Source: Abelmoschus esculentus (Eukaryota; Streptophyta; Magnoliopsida; Malvales; Malvaceae). From it: 64,000 nucleotides of DNA. Below, piece after piece: positions 23,600 to 35,320 of the stretch (within the stretch, counting starts at the first letter, position 1; every line of letters begins with the position of its first letter). The stretch covers positions 18,637,436-18,701,435 of the forward strand of contig JAUCBN010000017.1 in assembly GCA_035048815.1 (NCBI GenBank), written 5' to 3'. Below the pieces are notes generated by a model that was not told where the DNA came from, made no database searches, and saw only the letters and a program-made list of their open reading frames with translations. The position numbers and the translations under genes were made by a program.

Positions 23600-24397
23600 C
23601 ATTTATTAATTTATTATTTAATGACTTAAAACCCTTTTTCTTTTATGGCCATTTCCTTCCGGGAAAATTGCTTAAATATTACACTTTTTTTTATAATTAT
23701 GACACAAGTCAAATTATTTTTATAAATATTATTTATGATAATGAATTTTATCTCTTTCAAAACATCATCTCTTTCGTTTATTAAATTTAAGGAATGATTT
23801 TAAATTTATAATGATAAAACTAGTAAAGTCATATAGTATTTCTTGATATATATATATATATTATTTTAAAAAATAATGTTTTCTTAAAAAATAATTTATA
23901 TACGGATTATAATATTATATATTAATAGTGATTTTTTTTCATGATTCCACAAGTATGTTAAGTTTACCTTAAAGTTTTTAATTTTAAAGCCTTAAAATCT
24001 AACTCATATCTGTTAAACTTTAAAATCTAAAATCTAAATTATGATTATAAATCTTAAATTAAAATTCTTAAAATCTTAAATTAAACCATGCTTGTTAATT
24101 TTTTTTTCATTATCGATGCATGTACTATACCCTCTTTATATGATAACAAATGCTTTAAACTCAAAGAGTGATTCGTATGATATGTTTTTATCTAAGTGAC
24201 ATGAATTCGAACAATTTAATCTGTAGACGTATGAGAGATTATTGAGATTTTAAATCAGACATAAATAATACATTGTATTCGATTAAAATAATAATAAAAT
24301 AATAAAATAACGTGCAGCCTTATACAATCATCAACCACAATTATGAGCTAATCAAGGACTTTATTTCTATTCATAGCAACAGCAGAAGAAACACTGT
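23600..24397. other. Spacer between metacaspase and its partial copy
   Basis: AT-rich. Between about 23950 and 24080 there is a tract of 'aaaatctaa/ttaaatc' words like the MITE-like family, and near 24190-24210 a 'gacatgaattcgaac' word that could be a worn SINE end. No gene is visible. Confidence 0.4.
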
Positions 24398-24932
24398 TTA
24401 ATTGCAGACGACTCGAGCATCATCGAGAAGGTCGCTGCAGTAAATGCCAGGGCTCTGAGTGTAACCCTTTTGTCCGGCCTTCAAAAATCAAAACAAGCTC
24501 TAGATTAGTAACTGCGCCATCTGAATCTGCTCGTATGGTTTGAATGACATTGTTATGTGCTCCGTAAGCTTGGTTTGGATTTCCCGAGGGGTAAGTATCT
24601 GCTGAAGTTTGGTCGGTCTGGCAACCACCGATAAGAATCCTGTTGTCGGAAAGAAACTGCGTAGTTGTTTCTCTATGTTCGGTTTCGGTCTCCAGCGCCC
24701 ATTCTCCGTGTTCTTTGTCTTCAACCAGCTTTTGCTTAAGAAACTGTAGCACCAGACTCCCGACACTCCCCATAAATCCCTCATTTTCCAGAAAACATCG
24801 TAAAGGGTTGGCCTCAGCTTCCCAGCATCGATGTCGTCTTTGCCTGTTTTCTGCTTGAGCATTTCGATTCGAATCGGGAGGGGCAGAGATCTGTTTTTCA
24901 CATAGCAACCTTGGTCAAGTATTTCCACGAGT
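24398..24932 (-). pseudogene. Truncated duplicate of the metacaspase gene
   Basis: The minus strand reads as the second half of metacaspase exon 2 in broken frames: CYVKNRSLPLP, IEMLKQKTGKDDIDAGKL, LRPTLYDVF, a deletion, GFMGSVGSLVLQFLKQKLV, GGCQTDQTSAD, then SPGIYCSDLLDDARVVCN and a stop at 24398-24400. The whole catalytic p20-like part is missing. At least two frame changes are needed to read through. It is clearly similar to, but diverged from, the intact gene 1 kb away, so it is an old tandem partial duplicate. Its broken end abuts the hAT-like element that starts at 24941. Confidence 0.88.
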
Positions 24933-24940
24933 CTCGGATG

Positions 24941-25481
24941 TAAAGGTGTAAACGAACCGAGTCGAGTTCGAGTAGTGCTAAGCTCGGTTCGACTCGTTAA
25001 GATTTCGAGTCGATTTCGAGTTTGAGTAATTTTAAACGAGCTTAAAAAATCAGAGCTCGGCTCTACTCGTTTAGAACTCGAGTTGAGCTCGAGCTTTTTT
25101 CGAGTCTAATCGAGTTAACTGTTAATCAATCTTTGGCTATGTTAGATTTAATTAACTCTTATCTCTTACGTCTTATTTAAAGCTTAACGGAGAAAAAATT
25201 TTAATACACAAGTTGTGTAAACTCAAGCTTGTTAATTTTAAGTTTTAGTATGTTAATTTAGAGTGTAAGACTTATGTTTAGAGTTTAGATTTTAGGGTTT
25301 TAAAATATATTTATATTCTTCGAGTAGTTCGTGAGTTTTTCAAGTCGAGTATCATGTAGCTCAGCTCGGCTCGCCAAAAACTCGAGCCGAATTTGAGCTC
25401 GAGTCGAATCCAATCGAGTCGAATTTTGACCGAGTCGAACTCGAGTAACTCACGATCTGTCTCGTCTCATTTATAACCCTA
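24941..25481. mobile_element. hAT-like non-autonomous element with perfect 8-bp target duplication
   Basis: The octamer CTCGGATG occurs directly on both sides (24933-24940 and 25482-25489). The left end TAAAGGTGTAAACGA and the reverse complement of the right end, TAGGGTTATAAATGA, form an imperfect terminal inverted repeat. The subterminal parts are filled with TCGAGT/CGAGTTCGAG words. The element is 541 bp and has no open frame. The intact target duplication means it is young compared with its relative at 12057. Confidence 0.85.
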
Positions 25482-25489
25482 CTCGGATG

Positions 25490-26343
25490 TATATTGTAAT
25501 TAAGGATGGTAATAACTCAATCTGAACCGGATTCAATTGGATCCATATTCATTTTTATATTATAAATCTAGATCTGCCTTTGAATTAGAGCTAATAATCC
25601 TAGCATTTATGTTTCTTTAGCTAGGGAATGGAATATGAAAGAATACATGATTGTCGATAAGATTGTGACCATGAATTATATCCATAAATTCGACGAAAAC
25701 TGCGAAAAGTATTGTCACATAAAAATTTTAAAATTCAATCCAAATAATATAAATCGTATGTCTTTTTATTATATTTAGTGTCTTCACTTTAAATTAATAA
25801 TTTTAAAATTTAAAATTAAATATTATAATTAAAATATGATTATTTTTAGAGTATAAGATTTAAATTTTCAATAAAGGTGATAATTAAGGAAAGGAGATTT
25901 CTACTCTGTTTTAAGAGGATATTTGTGTCGAGGACTGATTTTTTTTTTTCATTTTTAGAGAAAATAGGTAAAATAATATACACTTGGGATTTAAGTGTAA
26001 AAAATCTTTTAAATTTTAATATTTATTTATATATAAATAAAAATATAAATTCAAACTTTTTAATATAATTTGCGCGAAAATCAAAATTTAGTACTGAAAT
26101 TTATTTATTTTCCTAATTATGATAAATAAAGTTTTATAGTAGTAGCATATTTGTGTTACCAGCCAGTCCTACGGAGCGGCATCGCTGCTGGTTCCAGGGT
26201 GTTTTCGAAAATATCAAAAGAGAAAAAAAATGGAAAAAATTCTCGAATTCCAAGAAAATATATCTCTAATTCAGCAGTGAGAGAAACAGAGCGTAGGGCT
26301 TAATTGAAAAGTTTGTGAATTAGGGTTTGTAGCAGTGGCCAAA
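25490..26343. other. Spacer and promoter/5' UTR region of the HUA1-like gene
   Basis: AT-rich to about 26150, then a more balanced stretch (from 'agccagtcctacggagcggc') that is likely promoter and 5' UTR. No other gene is seen. Confidence 0.4.
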
Positions 26344-29300
26344 ATGGCCAACCAATTTTACGGTTACTCTTCCCCATCCTCATCCCCTCCCGCATCTACT
26401 ATCCAACGCTATCTCGACGCCGACACCACGACTCAGTTGCAGTCTCATTTGCTTCACCGGCTCTACCCCTCCGTCGCCGCCGCTGCCTCCGCCTCACTCA
26501 TCAAACGCCCCTCTCAAGGTAACCAAACTTCCTTCAAAATATATATATCAACTGCTTATTTTAGTTTCAAGGATTGCATATACAAATCCGATTATCAGTT
26601 TCTTTTCATTCCTATTTATTGTGTTTTGAACGCTTTTATTGTTACGAAACTAACGTCTTAGATTCCCGTTCTTTTAGTTTAACCTTGCCTTTCGAACTTT
26701 TAGTTTAACTCTTGTTCTGTATACTAAATAATGTCTACGTCTTTGTCTTTGTGTGGTTTTTCATTGATGGGTGCAGTGATGATATTGTTATTGAGCTTAT
26801 TATGTACTAACGTTTATACTTTTAGCTTCAAACATGGTGTGAGATTTAATACAATCTGGGAAGAAACCTATTTAACTTGTTTTAAATTTGATCCCATTTT
26901 TGTTTACTTATATTTTTTTTCTCGTACTAGTATTGAAAGTCATCTTGATCCTTATTTAACTGTTAACAACTTCGGGTATCTCCCATGGACGGTAATTATC
27001 TTTGTATCTAGTTTAACAATATTTCTAGACTCGAGTTTTTTAGTTAAAAGTTTATAGTATTTGTAATTTTTTAACACTACTGCTATTTGGTATAATTCCC
27101 AAACCTTTACATCTTCTTTATATAAAAGCACTTTTTATGTCGAACTTATATTATTAACATATATATTTCCTTTTTTTGTTGCGTATAACTACGATGTACT
27201 ATAGTTCTCTACCATCAAAATGTTTTGGATGCCCAAAACACACTCGGGCAGCTTGAAGCTTGGTATTCTGCTAGTTCTTTAGTCAAGCGGCCTAGATTGG
27301 AGAGTGCAAGCAGTTTACCTTTATATCCTCAGAGGCCAGGAGAAAAGGATTGTGCTCATTATATGCTCACAAGAACCTGTAAGTTTGGAGATAGCTGCAA
27401 GTTTGACCATCCTATTTGGGTTCCCGAGGGTGGAATCCCATGTTGGAAAGAGGTGACCGTTTATTGCCATCTTTTGCACCAATAGAAATTACTTTTCTTT
27501 GGGTACAATATAAACATTACTATTTCAATGAAATTTATTTTCTGCTTTTATATATTACAGATCTTTTATTTTAATTACTATTATCTGATTTTATATATGA
27601 CATATCTTTTATTTTAATTACTATTATCAACATGCTATTTATCGCCTATAAAGTATATGATTGCTGCTTTTACGCATGGATAAGCATATTTGTGAGGTTT
27701 GTCTGGTTATTTTATGATTTTACCGGTATTTAAAAGATTTTGGAATACTATAGCATTATTCTTGCATATTTTATAAAATTATATTACTATTCTAAATGAT
27801 ATCTAGTAACCAGGTAATAGAGAAATGGTCCATTTTTCTAGAATGGTTCCAAAAATTACCCCCTCTTTGAATTTTATGTTCATGTTATCATCATAATTGA
27901 GTAATTATTAATTATTTATATATAGATCCATTTAATAAGTATCTTATTAATCCGGTTTCTCGTTGTTTCTTTGGAACTCCCGAGTCCCTGAACATTCTTC
28001 AGACCTAGATGTACGCTTTTATTATCATCTGGTTTTGTAAGCTGCAAGTTCCATGCTCATTTATGTATATATATCTTCATAACAGTTGTTTAGAAACTTT
28101 ATCTAATATAATATTTTTAATAGAAATGAAATTTGGAGTTCCATTATTTACTTAAAGTTTACAAAATTTAAAGTATATCTAAAATTTTCACCCTTCTAGC
28201 GCAATTAACTTATATTACTAATGGAATTCACCCCTTCCTGGAATCAAAAGAGAGACAACTATGCAAGAGTGTTTTTTCATCTCTCAAACTTTGCAAGAAC
28301 GAGGGTGGAAGAAAGCGAGCTACCTTCGGCGACACTTCATGGGCATGCATTTAGGAGTCTGTGTTTTGGGTGTAACTGCTAATAGGTGCAACCTAGAATG
28401 ATGGAATGCAGAATATGGGGTTTGCCTTAAGGCTCTGCCTAAAGAATTTCTGACAGCTTCTGTAAGGAAGCTGAGACATTGTCTGACATCAGCTGAGAAA
28501 AACGTGGTAAAAGGGGCAGCTCTCCTATAGCCTACTATTGGTGCATGTTGGTGCTTTTCTAGGATTAAGTCCATTGCTGTCAGTTTCTCCTGCTAGATGA
28601 GTTCAATTTAGTGGAGGGAGAAACAGATACACCCTAGGATTAATAACATTTCTTTTCTCAGCTGTTTGACTAAGTTTGATGGGCTATTTTGCCATAGCTT
28701 GCGGTTCTAAATTTCTGAACAGATCTCATTAATATCTACTTCTGTTACTTTGTTTGTTCGTATGTACATATCTAATAATTGGGATCATTGAATTATTACT
28801 TTGTTTGACTTGTAAACCTTTCTGGACAAGTATTCCATGGTTGTTCCAATTAAATATACATTGGGATTTGCTCTACTTTTTAAGTTTATTTCTGATGAGG
28901 ACACATCAATGAACTTGTTACTCGTGTTTGTTTTGCATGTTAGAAATTCTACCCTGGTATTGCCACATCAGAAAGTTTGTTTACAGTATTATGATATGGT
29001 TTGATTTCGTGATTTTTTTCTTTAGGTTCCAGTTGTTCCTGATTGTGAATCCCTCCCTGAGAGACCGGGAGAGCCAGATTGTCCTGTAAGCTGTGATTTT
29101 TATATTTATATACTTCTAGTTTATTTAATAAGTTGAACTTGAGTTCTTAAAATATTCCATTCTATTACCCGTTTGATTTTGCAGTATTTTATGAAAACTC
29201 AAAGATGCAAGTTTGGTTCGAAGTGCAAGTTCAATCATCCAAAAGATAAACTGGATCCTTCTGTATGTTTCATTCATCCAGGGTTCCCTTTTCAGTTATT

Positions 29301-32300
29301 TTCGTTTTGACAATGTCATGATTCTTTTCTTAGGATGATTCGGAGAATGTTCAGGCATATGGTTTACCAGAAAGACCCTCTGAACCCCCATGTGCTGTAA
29401 GATATTTACCTCCTATGGTTTATTTCTTCTTGTATGACTAGTGTCAATTCTGATTTTAAATTTGTTATCTTTGATCTTATAACTTTTGCAGTTCTACATG
29501 AAGACTGGAAAATGTAAATTCGGTGCAACTTGCAAATTCAACCACCCAAAAGATATCCAAATACAGTTATCCATAGAAAACAATGCCAAATGCGAGCAGA
29601 ATGGTACAGTCTCAAATATTGGAGACTTAACTGGAGATATTAAGCCGGCACTATATCAGAATTCCAAAGGACTTCCAGTAAGACTGGTAATGTGTCTGTG
29701 GTTCTGTGCATGCATATGTTTTTCCTTTTTAATAAATAGTTGGTGCATCAGTGATGTAGGATAAGTAGGGAAATAGATAAAATACGGAATAAACATATCA
29801 GAAATAGACTGAAATAACTTGGGAGGAATGAGGAAATTGGGGAAGAAACAGATGTACGGAGAAAACAGAATGTAGTCAATGGAGGAAGAAAATCATTATA
29901 AATCCATCTTCTTGAACCTAATTGAATAAGACTAAAGTAACATGGGTATTTTAAGCAACTAAAAGTAAAAACCATAAAATGCAAAATGGTGAAATACCAA
30001 ATATTGCTCTGATTGGAAGTGACACACTAATATAATATAAGCTTTAAATGATGTATGTCATTGACTCATTCCCTTCTGAACTAGAAGAACCTGATGTGGA
30101 GGGAGGGAGTTAAAATGAAAATAATATATACTATAGAAAATCCATAAAGAGCATAAACAAACGGCCTATCCAATAAATAAGATAATACCTATAGTTCTTG
30201 AGACAAGAAACAGCATGCACATCAAGAATCCCTGCCACTTTAAAAAATGGTTGAACACTAGCAGATAAAACAGTTGGTCTGAAGTTTAGATGCATCCTAA
30301 TAAGTTACTGTACTTTTGACTGAAAAAAATGACTTAACATTCAAATTATAAGGGATAGCACTATATAGGCTTTAAGTTAAATCATGAGACGAGGGGAAGA
30401 AATTTGGGTAAATGGACTGACACTTGATTTAATGAAATAGTCAGCATGGCACCATCCATGACATAAAATGTTTTAGTACTATCATTCATGTTCTAGTAAA
30501 ATTAAATCCATATAATTTTTCATTTTTTATCTAACCCCAACATGGAAATAATGGTTTATGAAGCTCATAGATAATGCATATATACTTTTTGACAGGATGA
30601 AGTAGATTGTCCATTCTACCTGAAAACTGGCAGGTATATGTTAGCCTTCTGTCAAATTGTTTTATAATGAAATAAAGATGGTGTATTATTCGAACTTCTA
30701 AATTTTCTAACTTTCAATTTTAGTTGCAAGTATGGTTCAACTTGCCGCTACAATCATCCCGATAGGAATGGTATGTAGATTCCGATGTTTGTGATTTTGA
30801 AGTAATTATTTAAGTTTCTAAATGTTGCATTCAGTAATTGTGCCTCGCAGTTTACTGTTGAGCTTTTTGTGCAGCATTCATTCCTCCTGCAGCGTTAGGT
30901 CATTCACTTGTAGCATCCGCAAGTAACCTGAACATTGGAGGTGTTAATCCAGCTGCTTCTCTATATCAAACTATTGACCCCAGATTAAGTCAGACAACTC
31001 TACTTGCACAGCAAACATTGCCAACGGTAATGGGATTTTATGTTTCTGCATCCAAAGTTTTATGTTCCATGATAGCCCTCCGCCTCTCTCCCTCATGCAC
31101 CTTTCATATATGATATATCAAACTGCATGATTAGTGGCGTGTGGGTGGCCTTGAGCTTGTATGGCAAGTTTTAAATGGATAGGACTGTAAATGCCCATTG
31201 AACTAATTAGCCCAACCACTTGTTGCCCATTTTTATGGGAGAGGCCCAACCTGCCCAAGAAACTTTTTCCATTTAAAATTATGGTCAATATGAAAATAAT
31301 TCTTTGAAAACAATAAAAAGAAGTACTATTTTCTCTTTTCCTTTTTTTTTTCTTCTCCATCAAACCTACAACTCACTTCTAGCTCTCTTGAGTCCATATT
31401 CAGCTTTGCATATTGCAACTGAGCTTGCTATAAATAGATTCAACCATGGCTAGCTAGGTTGGCTTTGGTCTAATTCATATATGGTTGCATGTTTCAATGC
31501 TATGTGATTTAAAATAAAGTTTGGTGGGTGGCTAGAAAAAATTATCTTTAACCTTCATGCAAAATTAAGCATAATTATTCAGTTTTAAGTATTTGCGTAT
31601 AATTTTATTATAGTCATTTTGATTGTGTGAGGGGGTGATTTGAAGCCTGCTCTTTAAGCACAGGATACTTGCATTTACCATTGGGTTGAATGATCAGGTT
31701 AATTTTTATTGAGTAAAGACCTTTGTTAATTCTAACTGACTTTATTTTCCCAAAGATTTCAAATAACAACAAGAAGATAAAAATAAACTAGTGGATATTT
31801 TATTACTCAACATTTTTGGTAATATTTTCTTAAGGGTCAGGTCATCTTCCCTATACATTGTCACTTGTTTGCAAGTGTCTCTATCTTCTATGACATAATG
31901 GGGCCGTTGTTAAGTTGAAGCTTGCAATTCGACCTGGTTTCGCAATCTCATTGCAATACCAATTGGGACCGGGTCACTCTCTTCCAAGGACTATTGCTTG
32001 TTTAGTCACTCATAAGCTACATTCTTTTGTTCAAATTCATCTCTCCCAAGTTTCACTGTCTTCTGTGGTTTTGAGTTCCTGTAGTCACTTTGATTGCATT
32101 GGAATGCCTTTAGATACCATTTTGCAAAATATAGAGTAATCTTTACCCTTTAGCTTCAACCTTTCCTCTTCTGTTTGCTAAAATGTCCTGTACAATAACG
32201 CAACTTTTTCTCTGTGGAGTTATTTTGCTTGATGTTTTGATTTTTTATTGTTTCCTAAGTGTTGATGAATATTGTTTATTTACATATTGCAGCTGGCTGG

Positions 32301-33044
32301 CACTCTGTCTATGTATCCTCAGAGACCTGGACAAACTGAATGTGATGTGCGCACCAATCCATTATGTGTTCCACGTTTTTATATATGTTTGCTTTTGAAT
32401 TCCTTGTCACCCAATATTCTCATGACTATCAAGATTATACTCATATGATTGATCTTGGATTGTTGCTGCACAAATCTTATGTTTCATAAAGCATCCAAGT
32501 TACCTTGGACAGATTGTCTCACTTTGTAATGATAAGCATTGTTAATCCATGTGCTTATTGATGACATCTCCCCATTTTATTTCTTTACATTGCAGTACTA
32601 TATGAAAACCGGCGAATGTAAATTTGGAGAGAGATGCAAATTTCATCACCCCGTTGATCGATCAGCAACCAATTCTCAGCAGGCTATTAAGCTCACACTT
32701 GCAGGATTACCTAGGAGAGAGGTACATTTTATTTCATTTCATTTACGAATGTCATTTCTACCAAGTACTAATTATAATCATTGTGTTTTTTATTTGTTTA
32801 TTGTTGTCCCTAGATTAATATTTGTCTAGGATGTCTTCTCCAAGCATAAAATTGTAGTTTTAGATGATCATTTTATATTCAGAGATGCTATTGAAATAAT
32901 TGTGGGATGCATTGACAGGGAGCCCTTCATTGTCCGTACTACATGAAAACTGGGGCATGCAAGTATGGTGCGACGTGCAAATTTGATCATCCTCCCCCTG
33001 GGGAGGTCATGACTGCAGTACAAGGAACATCCACACCGTCATGA
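26344..33044 (+). CDS. HUA1: HUA1-like RNA-binding protein with six CCCH zinc fingers
   Basis: Twelve exons (26344-26518, 27205-27452, 29026-29085, 29185-29262, 29334-29396, 29492-29686, 30596-30633, 30724-30770, 30875-31026, 32293-32346, 32596-32721, 32919-33044) give 453 residues, all in phase. Six CCCH fingers with spacing C-x8-C-x5-C-x3-H are complete: CAHYMLTRTCKFGDSCKFDH, the CPYFMKTQRC, CAFYMKTGKC, CPFYLKTGSC and CDYYMKTGEC fingers, and CPYYMKTGACKYGATCKFDH. Several fingers are split by introns directly after the first cysteine region. The number and grouping of fingers, the LPVR-VDCPFYLKTG word and the SMYPQRPGQ linker match Arabidopsis HUA1, a nuclear protein needed for correct AGAMOUS pre-mRNA processing. 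I chose the ATG at 26344. Introns of 1-1.6 kb hold no gene I recognise. Confidence 0.95.
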
Positions 33045-33947
33045 TGAGAAACATGAGAACGCCGCTAGGAGAAGCTGGTTTAAATGATCAGTTAGATGAT
33101 TTTATAGGGCTTTCTGTATTAAGAGCATGATGCTTTCCCGAAACCAAACATGGATGTAGCTGACCATGTCAATTTAATGTTCGACTCTTGTCGTTTAAGT
33201 CTGAAGAAGACGGGCATGTATTGCAGTTGGGGAATTTTCTGTTCCAGTTTGTAATTCAGGTATTGGATTGGAAGATGTTGCATCATCCACATGGTGTTGG
33301 CTCATTTTTATCAGAGTAAGAAGAGAATCAAATCTTTAGGATTTTCTTGCATTTGCATAATTGGAGAGTTTCCATTTCTTATGATCCGATATGGTTGATA
33401 AATTTCCGATCTCGTTTCGATGATTGGCATCATTATGGAATTTTGTGGTAGAGGAGAGTTCAGCAAATAAGGTCATGCAAAAGGTCAATAAAAACACTCT
33501 ATATAAAAATTACCTCAAAGCCATTATCGTCGCGAATGTCTCTTTATTGTATCTTTAGCGATGTTTCATTTTAGAGTTTAAAATTAGAGAATGTAATCTT
33601 CATTGTTTGATTATCGTAAAATTGAGATACATTATTTTTTCTCGATCAATCAAATTTTAAGGCAAAAATACTTTAGACTTAGTGAGCCAAAGGGAGTCTA
33701 AGAAATGGATTTGAGAGAAAAATTTAGGGGCTTTTGACCAAAACAAAAACAAAGGCAAAGTTGATTGACCAATAAACGTAATTTACCCTTTATTATTTAT
33801 TTTTCATTTGTAAACTTGTTTCTTGGCCCCCACGCTAAGTCAGCACCTTCAGAATAAGGGGAGTTGAAGGATCCATGGTAAAAAGTTCTGCGAATTGCAT
33901 TTCCTCCGCCAAAAGCACTTCAGAATCACCGTAGCAAGCTAAAGAAC
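33045..33947. other. 3' UTR of the HUA1-like gene and spacer
   Basis: The first 300 bases are likely 3' UTR. The rest is AT-rich, turning more balanced after 33820, just before the next locus. Confidence 0.4.
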
Positions 33948-35320
33948 ATGGACCAGACGACGACGAAGAAGATATCACAACAAAAAGAACGAGTACAAGA
34001 AGAAAAGGGTACTCCTTTTATTGACAGGGACTACGGAAATGGCAGCGAAGTTGAGCCTTGGTCAGGGAGGACCATGAGTGCCGAGTTTGCAGCGGAGAAA
34101 CAAGAGCATGGCTGCGAATCCAATGTGGGTTTTATTTGTGCTGTTTGGTTTTTAAGTTGTGTTTAAAATAATGTACAATGCAGGGGAATAACCATAAAAA
34201 ATGGTGACAAAAGTGAGTCTTCAGCTGAAGTTAATAAAGTTATGGTGAGCTGGCTCGTTTGGGTTTGAATTTAAAGGGTTTAAAGTTTATAGGTAACAAC
34301 AGTTTCACAGGAAGCCATAGCCGAGTCATGCCTGTTGGCTGTAAAATTTGCAATTGCAAACCATGTTTGCTTTCGGACAATCTCATGAAGGTTAATATTC
34401 ATAGCTTTGCTTTTTAATTTTGTTCTTTCATGGTACGAAACAGGAGCTTAAAAAGCATTTCGGTTGAGTTTTCGGTCACACCACGTTTATCGTGGTTGCA
34501 GCCATAACGGTTGCTATCGCGGTCTTTGCGGGAGTCCCGGTCATAAATTTTTTTAAAACTGGCACAATAATTTTTGAAATAACAGTCAAATAACGGTAGA
34601 GAAATGCCTTCTGTTTTAATAACTAGCAACGGGTTCTTCCCTCACACTCTACCGGATGTCAAAAGCTCTGGACTTCCATCGAGTCAAGATGAAAGAATCA
34701 AACACTTCAAGTATCTTCTATCCTGGTGATCTCCCCTGTCCAATGGAAAGTTTGGGTGTTTGCAGACACATGTTCCTGGAGTTGAAATGCATGGTGCCAG
34801 CCAACTGGATTTCTATTTTGAAGATCAAAGCTGATAGATTGCATGAACTTGATGATGCACTTGGAACCTCGACAGGAAATTGTTCCCGTATCAAATACAT
34901 AATAAACCATGCATTTTCTTAATGAAAATGATGTGTCTGAAGTTTTCCATTGCAAATCTTCGTCAAGAGATCGCCCATCTGAAGTGGTCCCTTGGATCTT
35001 CCTCCCTCACATATTCAAACAAATCTGTCGAACAAAGCTTCTTCCGTAGGAAAAACGAGAAAAATCTTGTCCCACAAAGTCCAGCAACCCCATGTGCCTT
35101 AAAAATGCAGATCCGATGAAGATGACTACTCACAAGTCACAAGCGACGAGCAAACGCACATGCAGGCTACAGCGGGTAATGAAAATGAATCGTCTTTCGG
35201 TCATCAGCTGTCCTAATTGGAAGAACCAGCAAGGAACGTGAATCCACAGGAGGGACCTGGCACCAGGAAAATGACACCAAAATCAGCATTTACAAGGTAT
35301 TTCAAAACCCAGCAAGTAAA
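33948..35320 (+). other. Unrecognised, possibly decayed gene
   Basis: A plausible first exon at 33948-34124 encodes 59 residues beginning MDQTTTKKISQQKERVQ and ending in EFAAEKQEHGCESN, with a GT donor. Good-looking acceptor/donor pairs follow (34184-34244). Between 34650 and 35320 the base composition stays gene-like, with readable pieces such as FSIANLRQEIAHLKWSLG and VPQSPATPCALK. However, the second exon cannot be joined in phase without a stop, and later pieces change frame repeatedly. I do not recognise the family. It may be a pseudogene, a gene whose exons I cannot resolve by eye, or a non-coding transcript. Confidence 0.35.

Noticed and set aside
28320..28574. Minus-strand open frame of 84 codons in HUA1 intron 2
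   Set aside because: No recognisable family and no splice context; kept as intron sequence.
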